A stretch of DNA of 64,000 nt from assembly GCF_946477935.1 (NCBI RefSeq), contig NZ_CAMLAC010000001.1, positions 1 through 64,000 on the forward strand. The letters run 5' to 3'. The notes under the pieces are model-generated. The model was not told the origin of the DNA and made no database searches. It saw only the letters and a list, made by a program, of their open reading frames with translations. The translations under genes and the position numbers were made by a program. Source of the stretch: an uncultured Sphingomonas sp. GTDB lineage: Bacteria; Pseudomonadota; Alphaproteobacteria; Sphingomonadales; Sphingomonadaceae. Each line of letters starts with the position of its first letter. Within the stretch, counting starts at the first letter, position 1. Below, piece by piece: positions 1 through 9,387 of this stretch.

Positions 1-222
1 ATCGCTGGCCCAAATCCTTAGCGTAGGATTCCGCCCCCTCCCGCAAACGCCCCCTACGATTGAGAAGCGCGGCGGAATCTCTTAGATTGATCGCTGGAGG
101 CTTTGTTCGCGGAGACGCGCACATTGCCTTCTTTTCGTTTTAGGAAGCGCTGCCCTAAGCGACAGAAGCCAGAGCTTTGACAATGCGGCATTCCGCGATG
201 GAGCCGACCATGTATCTTGATC

Positions 223-972
223 CTATCGGTGCAGACACGCGATGATGGCGGTCACGACGGCGGTGGTTTCCGCGACGTCGCGCACCCTCACTGTGTCGAG
301 GCCGATTTCAGCAGCGGGATAGTCATTCCCACCGGGGAATATCGCATCCCCAATGAACAGCATCCCGTCGAGCGGGACACCGCTCTCGGCACTCAGGCGC
401 TTCAGGCCATAGCCCTTGTCGATCCCTGCTCTGGTCACGTCGATCGATGTCGTGCCACCGAGATTGATCGAGAGCTCCGGCAGCTTCGCGCGCAACGTGG
501 CCTGCAACGCGGTCCTCTTCTTTCGGTCAGGATCCCACGCTTCCTTTTCCTTCAGCGGCGCTGCCTGCCCCAGGCCCGAAAAGGTGATCTGGCTGCCCCG
601 GTCCTCGATCCGTTCGCCCCAGATACGTTCGTCGGCGAGACCGGCATCGGTCAGCGCCTGATCGAAGGCCGTGCGGATCTTCGCCTTCTCCGCGTCGTCG
701 AACAGTTCGGCATAGACCGCGCGCCAAGCGCCATTGATGAACCGATAGAGTTTCGTGCCTGTGGTCGGCATCAACCAGAGACGGTCGAGCGCGACGCCGG
801 CAGGAAGGCGCGAGGCGATCTGCTTTTCGAACTGCGGCCAGTCCCCGCCCGAGATCACCGCCACATCCGTGATGGCGAGCAATCGGGCGAGGATTGCGGC
901 CATATCCTCCGATAACGGCCGCTTGCTCTCGGCAAGCGTGCCGTCGAGGTCGAAGGCGATCAGCCACTTCAT
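223..972 (-). CDS. HAD-superfamily (type IIB-like) hydrolase/phosphatase
   Basis: N-terminal FDLDGTLAESK HAD motif I; C-terminal GDAIFPGGNDY motif. Confidence 0.85.
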   Translation of the reverse strand: MKWLIAFDLDGTLAESKRPLSEDMAAILARLLAITDVAVISGGDWPQFEKQIASRLPAGVALDRLWLMPTTGTKLYRFINGAWRAVYAELFDDAEKAKIRTAFDQALTDAGLADERIWGERIEDRGSQITFSGLGQAAPLKEKEAWDPDRKKRTALQATLRAKLPELSINLGGTTSIDVTRAGIDKGYGLKRLSAESGVPLDGMLFIGDAIFPGGNDYPAAEIGLDTVRVRDVAETTAVVTAIIACLHR

Positions 973-3470
973 GCCGCCTTCCCTGCCGGATCGCGGTAGG
1001 CGAGCAGCCTGAGCGCATTGATGACGACGAGCAGCGTCGATCCCTCATGAACCGCCACCGCTGGCCCAATGCCGAGGCCGAGGATGGTAGCAGGCACCAG
1101 GAAGGCGACGACACCCAGGCTGACGAAGACGTTCTGCCGGATGATTCCACGGGTATGGCGGCTAAGACCGACTGCGAATGGCAGGTGCGCCAGATCGTCG
1201 GCCATCAGCGCCACGTCGGCTGTCTCCAGCGCAACGTCCGACCCCGCCGCGCCCATCGCGATGCCGACCGTGGCGCTTGCCATCGCCGGCGCATCGTTCA
1301 CGCCGTCGCCCACCATCGCGACCTTGTCTTCGCCGGCGAGCTTCTTGATCGCGGCAACCTTGTCTTCGGGCATGAGGTCGCCCCACGCTTCGTCGATCCC
1401 GACTTCGTCGGCGATCGCTTCGGCGACTTTCTGGTGATCGCCGGAGATCATTATCATCCGCGACACGCCCATCTCGTGCAGCCGACGCAACGCGGTCTTG
1501 GCAGCTTCGCGAGGCGTGTCCATCAGGCCGATCGCGCCCAGGTCGCGGTCCCCCTTGCGGACCACCATTGTCGTGCGGCCGTTCTCGCGCAGCTTCGCGA
1601 TTGCGTCCTGCGCGCCCTGCCCCAGCGCCGGAATGCCCTCACTTCCGAACATCTCGGCCTTGCCGATCCACACCGTCTCGCCATCCACGCTCGCGGTGAC
1701 GCCCCGACCGGTCAGGCTCTTGAGGTCGCCGGCAGTCGGCACGGCACGATCGTTCAGACGTTCGCGGCCGTCCTTGACGATCGCTTGGGCCAGGGGATGG
1801 TCGCTCAACGCTTCGACGGCGACAGCCAGCGCCAGCAACTCGCCTTCATCGGCGCCATCGACGGGCACGACATCAGTGATGCGCGGACGACCTTCGGTCA
1901 GCGTGCCCGTCTTGTCGAAAGCGATCGCTTTGAGCGACCCGAGGTTTTCGAGCGGTGCACCGCCCTTCACGAGCACGCCGCCCCGCGCTGCACGGGCAAC
2001 GCCCGACAGGACCGCGCTCGGCGTTGCGATCGCGAGCGCGCACGGGCTTGCCGCCACCAGCACCGCCATCGCGCGATAGAAGCTGTCGCGGAACGGCTCG
2101 TCGACGACCACCCATGCGAACAGCAGGAGCACTGACAGGACCAGGACGGCGGGCACGAAGATCCGTTCGAACCGGTCGGTGAAGCGCTGCGTCGGCGACT
2201 TCTGCGTCTCCGCTTCGCTCACCATCTTCACGACCTTGGCAAGCGCGCTTTCATTGGAACGGCGTGTCACCTCGATCTCGATCGCGCCGCCGCCGTTGAT
2301 CGTACCAGCAAAAACCCGGCTTTCCGCGTCGACTGCATCGGGCTTGGCGCGTGCCGCTGCGGCATCTGCGACCGGCACCTTGTCGACCGGGATGCTTTCA
2401 CCCGTGACCGGGGCCTGGTTGATCGCGCTGGTGCCCTTGATGACGAAGCCGTCGGCAGGCAGGCGCTCGTTCGGGCGGACGATGGCAATGTCCCCGACGA
2501 CCATCTGCTCGACCGGGATTTCGCTGGTCTGCCCGCCGCGTCGCACGGTCGCGGTTTCGGGCGCGAGCTTCGCCAGCGCCTCGATCGCCTTCTTGGCGCG
2601 GCCCATTGCATAATGCTCAAGCGCATGGCCGAGGCTGAACAGGAACAGCAGCAGCGCACCTTCGGCCCATGCGCCCAGCGCAGCGGCGCCGGCCGCAGCG
2701 ACCAACATCAGCGTGTCGATCTCGAACTTCTTCATCCGGAGGTTGTCGATCGCCTCGCGCAGCGTGAAGAATCCGCCGAAGAAATAGGCTGCGATATAGC
2801 AGGCGGTCGGCAGCCATTCGGGCGCGCCAGCGACCAGCCTCTCGATCGCGTAGCCGATCCCCAGCAGCGCGCCACAGGCGAGCGCGAAGATCAGCTCGGT
2901 ATTGGGGCCGAGAAATTCGGCGTGGCTATGGTCGTGGCCATCGCCGGGGCCGTGCTTCTCTTCGCCCGCGCCGTGGCCCCCGGGGCCGTGGTCGTGGCCG
3001 GCATGTTCATCGGCAGCGACCCGCTTGCCCACCCTCACCTTCAGCTTGCGAAGCGCAGCGCGCACCTCCTCTTCGGTGGTTTCGCGGCGATCATATTCGA
3101 CCCGGACAGACCCGCTGGTGCTGGCGCTTGCCTGGACCACGCCGGGCAAGGCGCACAGCGCATCGCTGACCGTGCGCGCCCGACGTTCGTGGTTGATCCC
3201 CGTCACCTGCCAGATCGCATGGCCGTAGCGCTCGGTGATTTCGGCACCTGCGGCGCGCACCATTTCGCGCAACCGTGGCAGCGGCAGCTTGGCGGCATCG
3301 AAATGGATGCACAGCGCCGCTGGCGTGTTGCCGTCGAGACAGATCACATGCGCCCGCTCGACACCTTCGCGCTTTGACAGGGTTGATACGAGACGGTCCA
3401 GGCAGGCATCGGCCGCGTCAGGAAGGTCCGGCAACAACACTGGAATGTCGAGTTCGAGCTTGTCGTTCAT
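969..3470 (-). CDS. Heavy-metal translocating P1B-type ATPase (SPC/HEGST signature, P1B-4-like) with His-rich N-terminus
   Basis: [30 protein letters not shown] and HEGSTLLV motifs; HAGHDHGPGGHGAGEEKHGPGDGHDHSH stretch; start set at MNDKLELD inside the longer ORF. Confidence 0.92.
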   Translation of the reverse strand: MNDKLELDIPVLLPDLPDAADACLDRLVSTLSKREGVERAHVICLDGNTPAALCIHFDAAKLPLPRLREMVRAAGAEITERYGHAIWQVTGINHERRARTVSDALCALPGVVQASASTSGSVRVEYDRRETTEEEVRAALRKLKVRVGKRVAADEHAGHDHGPGGHGAGEEKHGPGDGHDHSHAEFLGPNTELIFALACGALLGIGYAIERLVAGAPEWLPTACYIAAYFFGGFFTLREAIDNLRMKKFEIDTLMLVAAAGAAALGAWAEGALLLFLFSLGHALEHYAMGRAKKAIEALAKLAPETATVRRGGQTSEIPVEQMVVGDIAIVRPNERLPADGFVIKGTSAINQAPVTGESIPVDKVPVADAAAARAKPDAVDAESRVFAGTINGGGAIEIEVTRRSNESALAKVVKMVSEAETQKSPTQRFTDRFERIFVPAVLVLSVLLLFAWVVVDEPFRDSFYRAMAVLVAASPCALAIATPSAVLSGVARAARGGVLVKGGAPLENLGSLKAIAFDKTGTLTEGRPRITDVVPVDGADEGELLALAVAVEALSDHPLAQAIVKDGRERLNDRAVPTAGDLKSLTGRGVTASVDGETVWIGKAEMFGSEGIPALGQGAQDAIAKLRENGRTTMVVRKGDRDLGAIGLMDTPREAAKTALRRLHEMGVSRMIMISGDHQKVAEAIADEVGIDEAWGDLMPEDKVAAIKKLAGEDKVAMVGDGVNDAPAMASATVGIAMGAAGSDVALETADVALMADDLAHLPFAVGLSRHTRGIIRQNVFVSLGVVAFLVPATILGLGIGPAVAVHEGSTLLVVINALRLLAYRDPAGKAA

Positions 3471-4075
3471 GACGACCTCCTTTCGCTTTTCTTGGTTTCG
3501 GCGCGCGCGTCGCGCAGGATTTCGACACCGCCCTTGATGGCGATGATGGCGGTGGCGAAGCCGACCAGCAGGTCCGGCCAATTGGTACCCAACCACAGCA
3601 CCAGCACGCCGGCGATCAGGATGCCGCCGTTGGAAATGAAGTCGTTGAAGCTGAAGGTGGTTGCGGCCCGGAGATTGACGTCCGGATCCTTGAGGCGCTG
3701 GAGCAGCCGCAGGCAGAGGTAATTCACGACGCCGGCGATCGCGGACATGACCATCATGGTAGGTCCGATGGGCTCGCTGCCCTGCACGTAGCGCCGTCCG
3801 ACATCGATCAAGATGCCGCCCGCGAAGATCAGCAGCATGACGCCCGAAGCGACCGCGGCGCGTGTCTTCCATGTCTGGCCCCGGGTGAGCGCCACAAGGC
3901 TCAGCGCATACACAGCCGTATCGGACAGGTTGTCGACGCCGTTGGCGATCAGCGCGCTCGAGTCCGCGAAGAAGCCGGAAACGAAGAAGCCCGCAGCGAT
4001 CGCCGCGTTCAGCAGCAGGACGATCCACAGTGTGCGGCGCTCCTGCCCGCCATTGTTGTCGTTGCCCGGGATCAT
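3467..4075 (-). CDS. Cation diffusion facilitator (CDF) family transporter
   Basis: CDF-like TM pattern: NAAIAAGFFVSGFFADSSALIANGVDNLSDTAVYALSL. Confidence 0.85.
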   Translation of the reverse strand: MIPGNDNNGGQERRTLWIVLLLNAAIAAGFFVSGFFADSSALIANGVDNLSDTAVYALSLVALTRGQTWKTRAAVASGVMLLIFAGGILIDVGRRYVQGSEPIGPTMMVMSAIAGVVNYLCLRLLQRLKDPDVNLRAATTFSFNDFISNGGILIAGVLVLWLGTNWPDLLVGFATAIIAIKGGVEILRDARAETKKSERRSS

Positions 4076-4758
4076 CCCATCATCTCCTCAAGTGTCAGCA
4101 GGGCCAGGAAGCCGACGAAAAACATCGAGCTGATGAGCGGGGTGTCGGGTTTCTCGTGCGCCTCGACCAGCAACTCCTCCGTGACGAGGTAGAGCAGCGC
4201 CATCAGCCCGAAGCTGAGGAAGCCGGCGATCATCACCGGCGACAGCGCGGCGACCGGCACGGCAGCGAGCGCGCCGATCGGCAGCAGCAGGGCCAATGCC
4301 GAGACGATCACGATGATGCGCAAGCGCGAGCGATAGGTTTCCGCCAGCTCGTCGGTCAGCGTCAGTCCCAGAAATAACACTTCCAGAGTGAGCGCGATCG
4401 TCAGCAGGAGACCTGCCTTCTCGCCCGCCACGAAAGCGAGGCCGAGCACCAGGCCGTCGACCAGAATGTCGATGCCGATCGCGGCGAGTAGCGCCATCGG
4501 CCCCTTGAAGCGGGCCTCAAGAGCCTTGAGCCCCAGCATGGTCGCGACGCCCGCCGCCCCGCCGATCAACGTCGCGCTGGGCGATGCCTCATGCTTGACC
4601 TGCGGCAGGATTTCGGTCGCTGCCGCCGCGAACACGACGCCGGCAGCGAGATGCTGTAGGCCCGCCACGAGGCCAGGTTTCAACTTGGTGCGGCTCGCGA
4701 CAATCGCGCCGAGCACGACCGCCAGCACAGGCGCAAGCGTATAGAGCAGTGCCTGCAT
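4072..4758 (-). CDS. ZIP-family metal transporter
   Basis: HLAAGVVFAAAATEILPQVKHE and GIDILVDGLVLGLAF ZIP-like helices; ATGA overlap with the neighbouring CDF gene. Confidence 0.8.
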   Translation of the reverse strand: MQALLYTLAPVLAVVLGAIVASRTKLKPGLVAGLQHLAAGVVFAAAATEILPQVKHEASPSATLIGGAAGVATMLGLKALEARFKGPMALLAAIGIDILVDGLVLGLAFVAGEKAGLLLTIALTLEVLFLGLTLTDELAETYRSRLRIIVIVSALALLLPIGALAAVPVAALSPVMIAGFLSFGLMALLYLVTEELLVEAHEKPDTPLISSMFFVGFLALLTLEEMMG

Positions 4759-4761
4759 TTC

Positions 4762-5226
4762 CTAGGACTCCTCCGGGGTTCGGTGGCAGACGCGGATCTT
4801 CCCGCGTCGCGTGAACGCGATCGATCCGCCCGCCACGACAGCCCGCGAATGGTCGCCGCGAAACTCGTCACCGGTTCGCTGCGCGCGCAGGATCTCGGTC
4901 CTGCCCTTCGGCAGCCAGGTGACGGCCATTTTCAAGCCGTCATCGATGAAGTCGACATCGGCGCGTGTGCCGTCGTCGCAGTACATGATGCGCTGCGCGA
5001 TTAGTTTCGACGTCAGATGCTTTTCATGCGCCGGCTCGGTAGGCTGGGTCGGCGCTGGATTACACGCCCCTATAACCGCCCCGGAGACGAGAACGACGCC
5101 GAGGCGCGCGATCGCCAGACCGGCCCGATTCAGGCCGCACAAGGTTGTCACATTTGAAATCGACGTGTCAGACATCGGTCTCTTCCGACGAAGCGCCCTG
5201 TGGCGTTCGAAGGCAGGGCAGTTCAT
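4762..5226 (-). CDS. MliC-like periplasmic/lipoprotein domain protein (paralogue 1)
   Basis: YCDDGTRADVDFIDDGLKM...GGSIAFTRRGKIRVC pattern resembles the MliC fold and aligns by eye with the next ORF; N-terminal start uncertain. Confidence 0.5.
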   Translation of the reverse strand: MNCPAFERHRALRRKRPMSDTSISNVTTLCGLNRAGLAIARLGVVLVSGAVIGACNPAPTQPTEPAHEKHLTSKLIAQRIMYCDDGTRADVDFIDDGLKMAVTWLPKGRTEILRAQRTGDEFRGDHSRAVVAGGSIAFTRRGKIRVCHRTPEES

Positions 5227-5600
5227 CGCGTGCCTTCCCGCTCGCAGATCCGGGTACGGCCATCGCCTTCCACGATGGTGAGCTGCGACCCCTTGAAGGT
5301 CGCGGTGGCTGTTTCGCCGACATATTGCAGGCCCTGCGCTGGCGCGGTCAGCATCATCGGCGGTCCCCCGTTGGAGCGCCGCAAATCGATCTGCAGGCCG
5401 TTGTCCTTGTAATCGACGAACAGCGGTTCCCCGTCGGAACAGCGATATCTATGCCGCCCCATTTCCCCGGTCGCCACGGCGCTGTCGGACGAATGGATCT
5501 GCTGCTCCGTTGGCGGGGCTGGCGGCTTTCTTTCCGAGCACGCCGCGAGCCCGACAACGAGGATGACGGCGGGCAGCACCCGCTTACAGTGCATCATCAT
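5223..5600 (-). CDS. MliC-like lipoprotein (paralogue 2)
   Basis: Lipobox-like VVGLAACSE; YRCSDGEPLFVDYKDNGLQIDL...GSQLTIVEGDGRTRICE. Confidence 0.6.
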   Translation of the reverse strand: MMMHCKRVLPAVILVVGLAACSERKPPAPPTEQQIHSSDSAVATGEMGRHRYRCSDGEPLFVDYKDNGLQIDLRRSNGGPPMMLTAPAQGLQYVGETATATFKGSQLTIVEGDGRTRICEREGTR

Positions 5601-6085
5601 CGCGCCTTCCTCCTGTAGCGGAAGGGGACGCGCTGACGATTGATAGCCCGGGCAGGCTGACCTACCCGCCAGCGGAGATAGGTTGCGAGGCGATCGTCAG
5701 ATTCGACCATCAGGGATCGCAGGCGGCGCAACATCATCGCCGCGAACGGCAGGGAGAGCGCCCCGCGCAGCGTGCAGCTATGCGTTAGCCTGGTGCCGCC
5801 ATCGTCCCCCGCCAGCTCGTACCGCTCTTCGAGCGTGAACAGATAGGGGATGCCGCAGGACCAAGCGAAGGCGTGCGGTTTATCGAATCGATCAATCCGT
5901 GCTGGCGTCCGAATTGGCCGGGTGATGCCCTGGATCGCAAAGGTGCATTCTGTGTCGCCGAGCCGGGACGGATCATCGAGAAATACGAGCGGACTCCACG
6001 CCCGGCGATGATCCGGATCGGTGAGTGCCGACCAGATGCGCAGTGGCCCGCCGTGAAGCATCGAGCTGGTTATGGTGCGAGGCAT
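5597..6085 (-). CDS. SRPBCC-family protein
   Basis: MPRTITSSMLHGGPLRIWSALTDPDHRRAWSPLV...; SRPBCC-like length and pattern. Confidence 0.65.
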   Translation of the reverse strand: MPRTITSSMLHGGPLRIWSALTDPDHRRAWSPLVFLDDPSRLGDTECTFAIQGITRPIRTPARIDRFDKPHAFAWSCGIPYLFTLEERYELAGDDGGTRLTHSCTLRGALSLPFAAMMLRRLRSLMVESDDRLATYLRWRVGQPARAINRQRVPFRYRRKAR

Positions 6086-6101
6086 ATCCCCATCTCCCAG
6101 A

Positions 6102-6136
6102 GATGGGCGGGGCGATCGCGGATCGCCCCGCCCATC
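6102..6136. other. Very strong intergenic hairpin downstream of czcA
   Basis: GATGGGCGGGGCGATC-GCG-GATCGCCCCGCCCATC, 16-bp perfect arms with a 3-nt loop. Confidence 0.85.
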
Positions 6137-6138
6137 CA

Positions 6139-9100
6139 TCAGGCCAAGTTGTTCACGAAGGTCTGACCGTGGTCGTCCCCTTCATGCTCCTCATTGTAGT
6201 GCTCGGGTTTCTCGATCACTTTCTGCCCGAACCGGGCATAGAGTGTCGGCAGCACGAACAGCGTAAGAAGCGTCGCCGAGATCAGACCGCCGATGACGAC
6301 CGTCGCCAAAGGCTTTTGAACCTCTGCGCCGGCGCCTTCGCCCAGCGCCATCGGCACGAAGCCGAGGCTGGCGACTAGCGCGGTCATGATGACGGGTCGC
6401 AGACGCTGCATCGCGCCAACATGCGCGGCTTCCTCGCGGCTCATCCCTGATCGGATCAGATCTTGGATCGAGCTGACCATGACGAGGCCGTTGAGGACCG
6501 CGATGCCCGAGAGGGCGATGAAGCCCACTGCCGCCGAGATCGAGAAGTCCATGCCCCGCAGGAACAGCAACAGGACGCCGCCCACCAGCGCGAAAGGCAC
6601 GCCGGTGAACACGATCGCGGCGTCGCGGACCGATCCCAACGCCCCGTAGAGGAGCAGCAGGATCAAGATGAAGCAAGCCGGAATGACCAGCTTCAGCCGT
6701 TCGCTTGCCGATTGGAGGTTCTCGAACTGGCCGCCCCATTCGAGATAGGTGCCGGCAGGCAGCCGGAGTTGGCTGCCGATCGCCGCCTGCGCATCCGCCA
6801 CGACGGATCCGACGTCGCGGCCACGCACGTTGGCTTGCACCACCACGCGCCGCTTGCCGTTCTCGCGGCTGATCTGGTTCGGACCATCGACCACCTTGAT
6901 CTCGGCGACGCTGGACAGCGGTACATAGCCGCCGCCTGCCACCGGCACCTGCACCTGTTGGAGCAGGCCGATGTCGGCACGCTGCGCCTCCGACAGGCGG
7001 ATCACCACGGGGAAGCGACGGTCGCCCTCGAAGATCTGGCCCGATGTTCGCCCGCCGATCGTCGCAGTCACGGTGTCCTGCACATCCTGAGCCGTAACGC
7101 CCAACCGCGCCATCGCGTCGCGGTTGACGCGAATGTCGAGCATGGGAAGACCGGTCGTCTGCTCCACCTTCACGTCCGCTGCGCCTTGCGTTCTGCGCAG
7201 CACCGCCGCGATTTGCTCGGCCGTCCGGTTCATCTGGTTGAAGTCGTCCCCGAACACCTTCACCGCGATGTCGCCGCGCACGCCGGCGATCAGCTCGTTG
7301 AAGCGCATCTGGATGGGCTGGGTGATCTCGTAGGCATTTCCCGGAATCTTCGCGAGATTACCCTCGATCCGGCTGACCAGCTCCTCCTTGGGAAGCTCAG
7401 GATCCGGCCAATCCTTGCGCGGCTTCAGGATGACGAACATGTCGGTCGCGTTCGGCGGCATCGGGTCGGCCGCCAGCTCGGCGGTGCCCGTCTTGGAATA
7501 GACGAATTGCACCTCCGGCTGCTTCGACATCATCCGCTCGATCGGCACCTGCATCGCCTGGCTCTGCTGGACCGACGTTGCCGGAATGCGGAGCGACTGG
7601 ATCAGCAAATCGCCTTCGTCGAGCTGCGGCAGGAACACCGAGCCGAGCGTAGTGAAAGCAAGCGCCGCCACCACAAGGCTTCCCACACCCGCACCGATCG
7701 TCAGCGTCGGGCGCTTCATGGCCCGGTCGAGACCGGGTTCGTAGCGCTTCTTCAGCCACGTGATGATGCGGCCGTCCTTCTCCTCGACCTTCTTCGACAG
7801 CCAGATCGCAATCATCGCCGGCACGAAGGTGAGAGAGAGGATGAAGGCGAAGGCGAGCGCGATGATGACGGTCAGCGCCATCGGTCCGAACGTTTTACCC
7901 TCCACGCCGGTCAGCGTGAGCAGCGGTACGTAGACGAGGATGATGATTGCCTGCCCGTACACAGAGGGACGGATCATCTCACGCGCAGCGGCTGCCACGG
8001 TCGCGAGCCGTTCCTTGACGCTGAGCAATCGGCCTTCATGATGCTGTTGCTCGGCAAGCCGGCGCAGCGCGTTTTCGACAATGATGACGGCGCCGTCGAC
8101 GATCAGACCGAAGTCCAAAGCCCCAAGGCTCATCAGATTGGCCGAGACCCCAGCGCGCAGCATACCAAAGCCTGTCAGCATCATGGTGATCGGGATGACC
8201 AACGCCGCGATCAGGGCCGCACGGAAGTTGCCGAGCAGCAGGAAGAGCACGACGATGACCAGCACCGCGCCTTCGGACAGGTTTTTCGCGACCGTCTTGA
8301 TCGTCGAATTGACCAGCTCGGTGCGGTTCAGCACCGGCTGAATTACGACGTCAGGAGGCAGCGAAGCGTTGATCGTCTTCAGTTTCTCAGCGACCGCGGT
8401 CGACACGATGCGGCTGTTCTCGCCGATCCGCATGATCGCCGTGCCGACGACGACTTCGGTACCGTTCTCCGATGCCGAACCCATGCGGATCGCCTGACCC
8501 GTCTTCACAGTCGCAACTTGTTCGACCGTGATCGGCACGCCGTTACGTGTCGCGATCACGGTCCTGGCCAACTCGCTGGCATTGCGAACGAGCGCATCCG
8601 AGCGAACAGCCAGACCTTCGCCATTGCGATTGACGAAGCCACCGCCGACGCTGGTGTTATTGCGCTCCAGCGCATTTCCCAGGTCCGTCAGCGTGATGCC
8701 GAGCGAGGCCAGCTTCTGCACGTCGGGCACGACGAGGAACTGCTTGGCGTAACCGCCAATCGAGTCGACACCGGCGAGGCCCGGTGTGGTCTTCAGAAGC
8801 GGCGTCACGATCCAGTCCTGCGCGGTGCGCAGGTAGGTCGCCTTGTCCTCTTCGGTCGTCAGTCGCTCGCCCTCTGGCGTGATGTAGCTGCCATCGGGCT
8901 GTTGGCCCGGTTCACCGGGCTTGTGCTTGTCGTCCTCGCGATGATCGAGACGAACGGTGTACATGTACACCTCGCCCAGGCCTGTCGCGATCGGACCCAT
9001 TTCAGGGTTCACGCCGTCGGGCAGATTCTCTTGCACGCCCCGCAGACGCTCGCCCACCTGCTGGCGGGCGAAATAGATGTCCGTCGCGTCCGAAAAGACC

Positions 9101-9384
9101 GCCGTGATCTGCGCGAAGCCGTTGCGGCTCAACGAGCGCGTATATTCCAGGCCGGGGGTGCCGGCGAGCGCGGTTTCGATTGGAAACGACACCTGCTTCT
9201 CGACCAGCTCGGGCGAGAGGGCAGGCGCGCGGACGTTGATCTGGACCTGATTGTTGGTGATGTCCGGCACCGCGTCGATCGGTAGCCGGTAGAGGGAAAA
9301 GGCGCCGATGGCGGCGACGATGACGGTGAGGAGCAGGACTAGCCAGCGCTTCTCGACCGCCCAGGTTACGATACGGGCGATCAT
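6139..9384 (-). CDS. czcA: CzcA/CusA-family heavy-metal efflux RND transporter
   Basis: 1081 aa HME-RND protein; VDAVPDITNNQVQINVRAPALSPELVEKQVSFPIE N-terminus, LDFGLIVDGAVIIVEN motif. Confidence 0.95.
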   Translation of the reverse strand: MIARIVTWAVEKRWLVLLLTVIVAAIGAFSLYRLPIDAVPDITNNQVQINVRAPALSPELVEKQVSFPIETALAGTPGLEYTRSLSRNGFAQITAVFSDATDIYFARQQVGERLRGVQENLPDGVNPEMGPIATGLGEVYMYTVRLDHREDDKHKPGEPGQQPDGSYITPEGERLTTEEDKATYLRTAQDWIVTPLLKTTPGLAGVDSIGGYAKQFLVVPDVQKLASLGITLTDLGNALERNNTSVGGGFVNRNGEGLAVRSDALVRNASELARTVIATRNGVPITVEQVATVKTGQAIRMGSASENGTEVVVGTAIMRIGENSRIVSTAVAEKLKTINASLPPDVVIQPVLNRTELVNSTIKTVAKNLSEGAVLVIVVLFLLLGNFRAALIAALVIPITMMLTGFGMLRAGVSANLMSLGALDFGLIVDGAVIIVENALRRLAEQQHHEGRLLSVKERLATVAAAAREMIRPSVYGQAIIILVYVPLLTLTGVEGKTFGPMALTVIIALAFAFILSLTFVPAMIAIWLSKKVEEKDGRIITWLKKRYEPGLDRAMKRPTLTIGAGVGSLVVAALAFTTLGSVFLPQLDEGDLLIQSLRIPATSVQQSQAMQVPIERMMSKQPEVQFVYSKTGTAELAADPMPPNATDMFVILKPRKDWPDPELPKEELVSRIEGNLAKIPGNAYEITQPIQMRFNELIAGVRGDIAVKVFGDDFNQMNRTAEQIAAVLRRTQGAADVKVEQTTGLPMLDIRVNRDAMARLGVTAQDVQDTVTATIGGRTSGQIFEGDRRFPVVIRLSEAQRADIGLLQQVQVPVAGGGYVPLSSVAEIKVVDGPNQISRENGKRRVVVQANVRGRDVGSVVADAQAAIGSQLRLPAGTYLEWGGQFENLQSASERLKLVIPACFILILLLLYGALGSVRDAAIVFTGVPFALVGGVLLLFLRGMDFSISAAVGFIALSGIAVLNGLVMVSSIQDLIRSGMSREEAAHVGAMQRLRPVIMTALVASLGFVPMALGEGAGAEVQKPLATVVIGGLISATLLTLFVLPTLYARFGQKVIEKPEHYNEEHEGDDHGQTFVNNLA

Positions 9385-9387
9385 GGC

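Noticed and set aside
1-60. Imperfect palindrome AATCCTTAGCGTAGGATT at the window start as a possible transposon end
   Set aside because: Only 6-bp arms, no partner copy recognised elsewhere in the window, and the window edge prevents evaluation.
6463-9285. 940-aa plus-strand ORF antisense to czcA
   Set aside because: His/Arg/Asp-rich shadow translation of a high-GC gene; no domain-like pattern, while the opposite strand encodes a full HME-RND protein.
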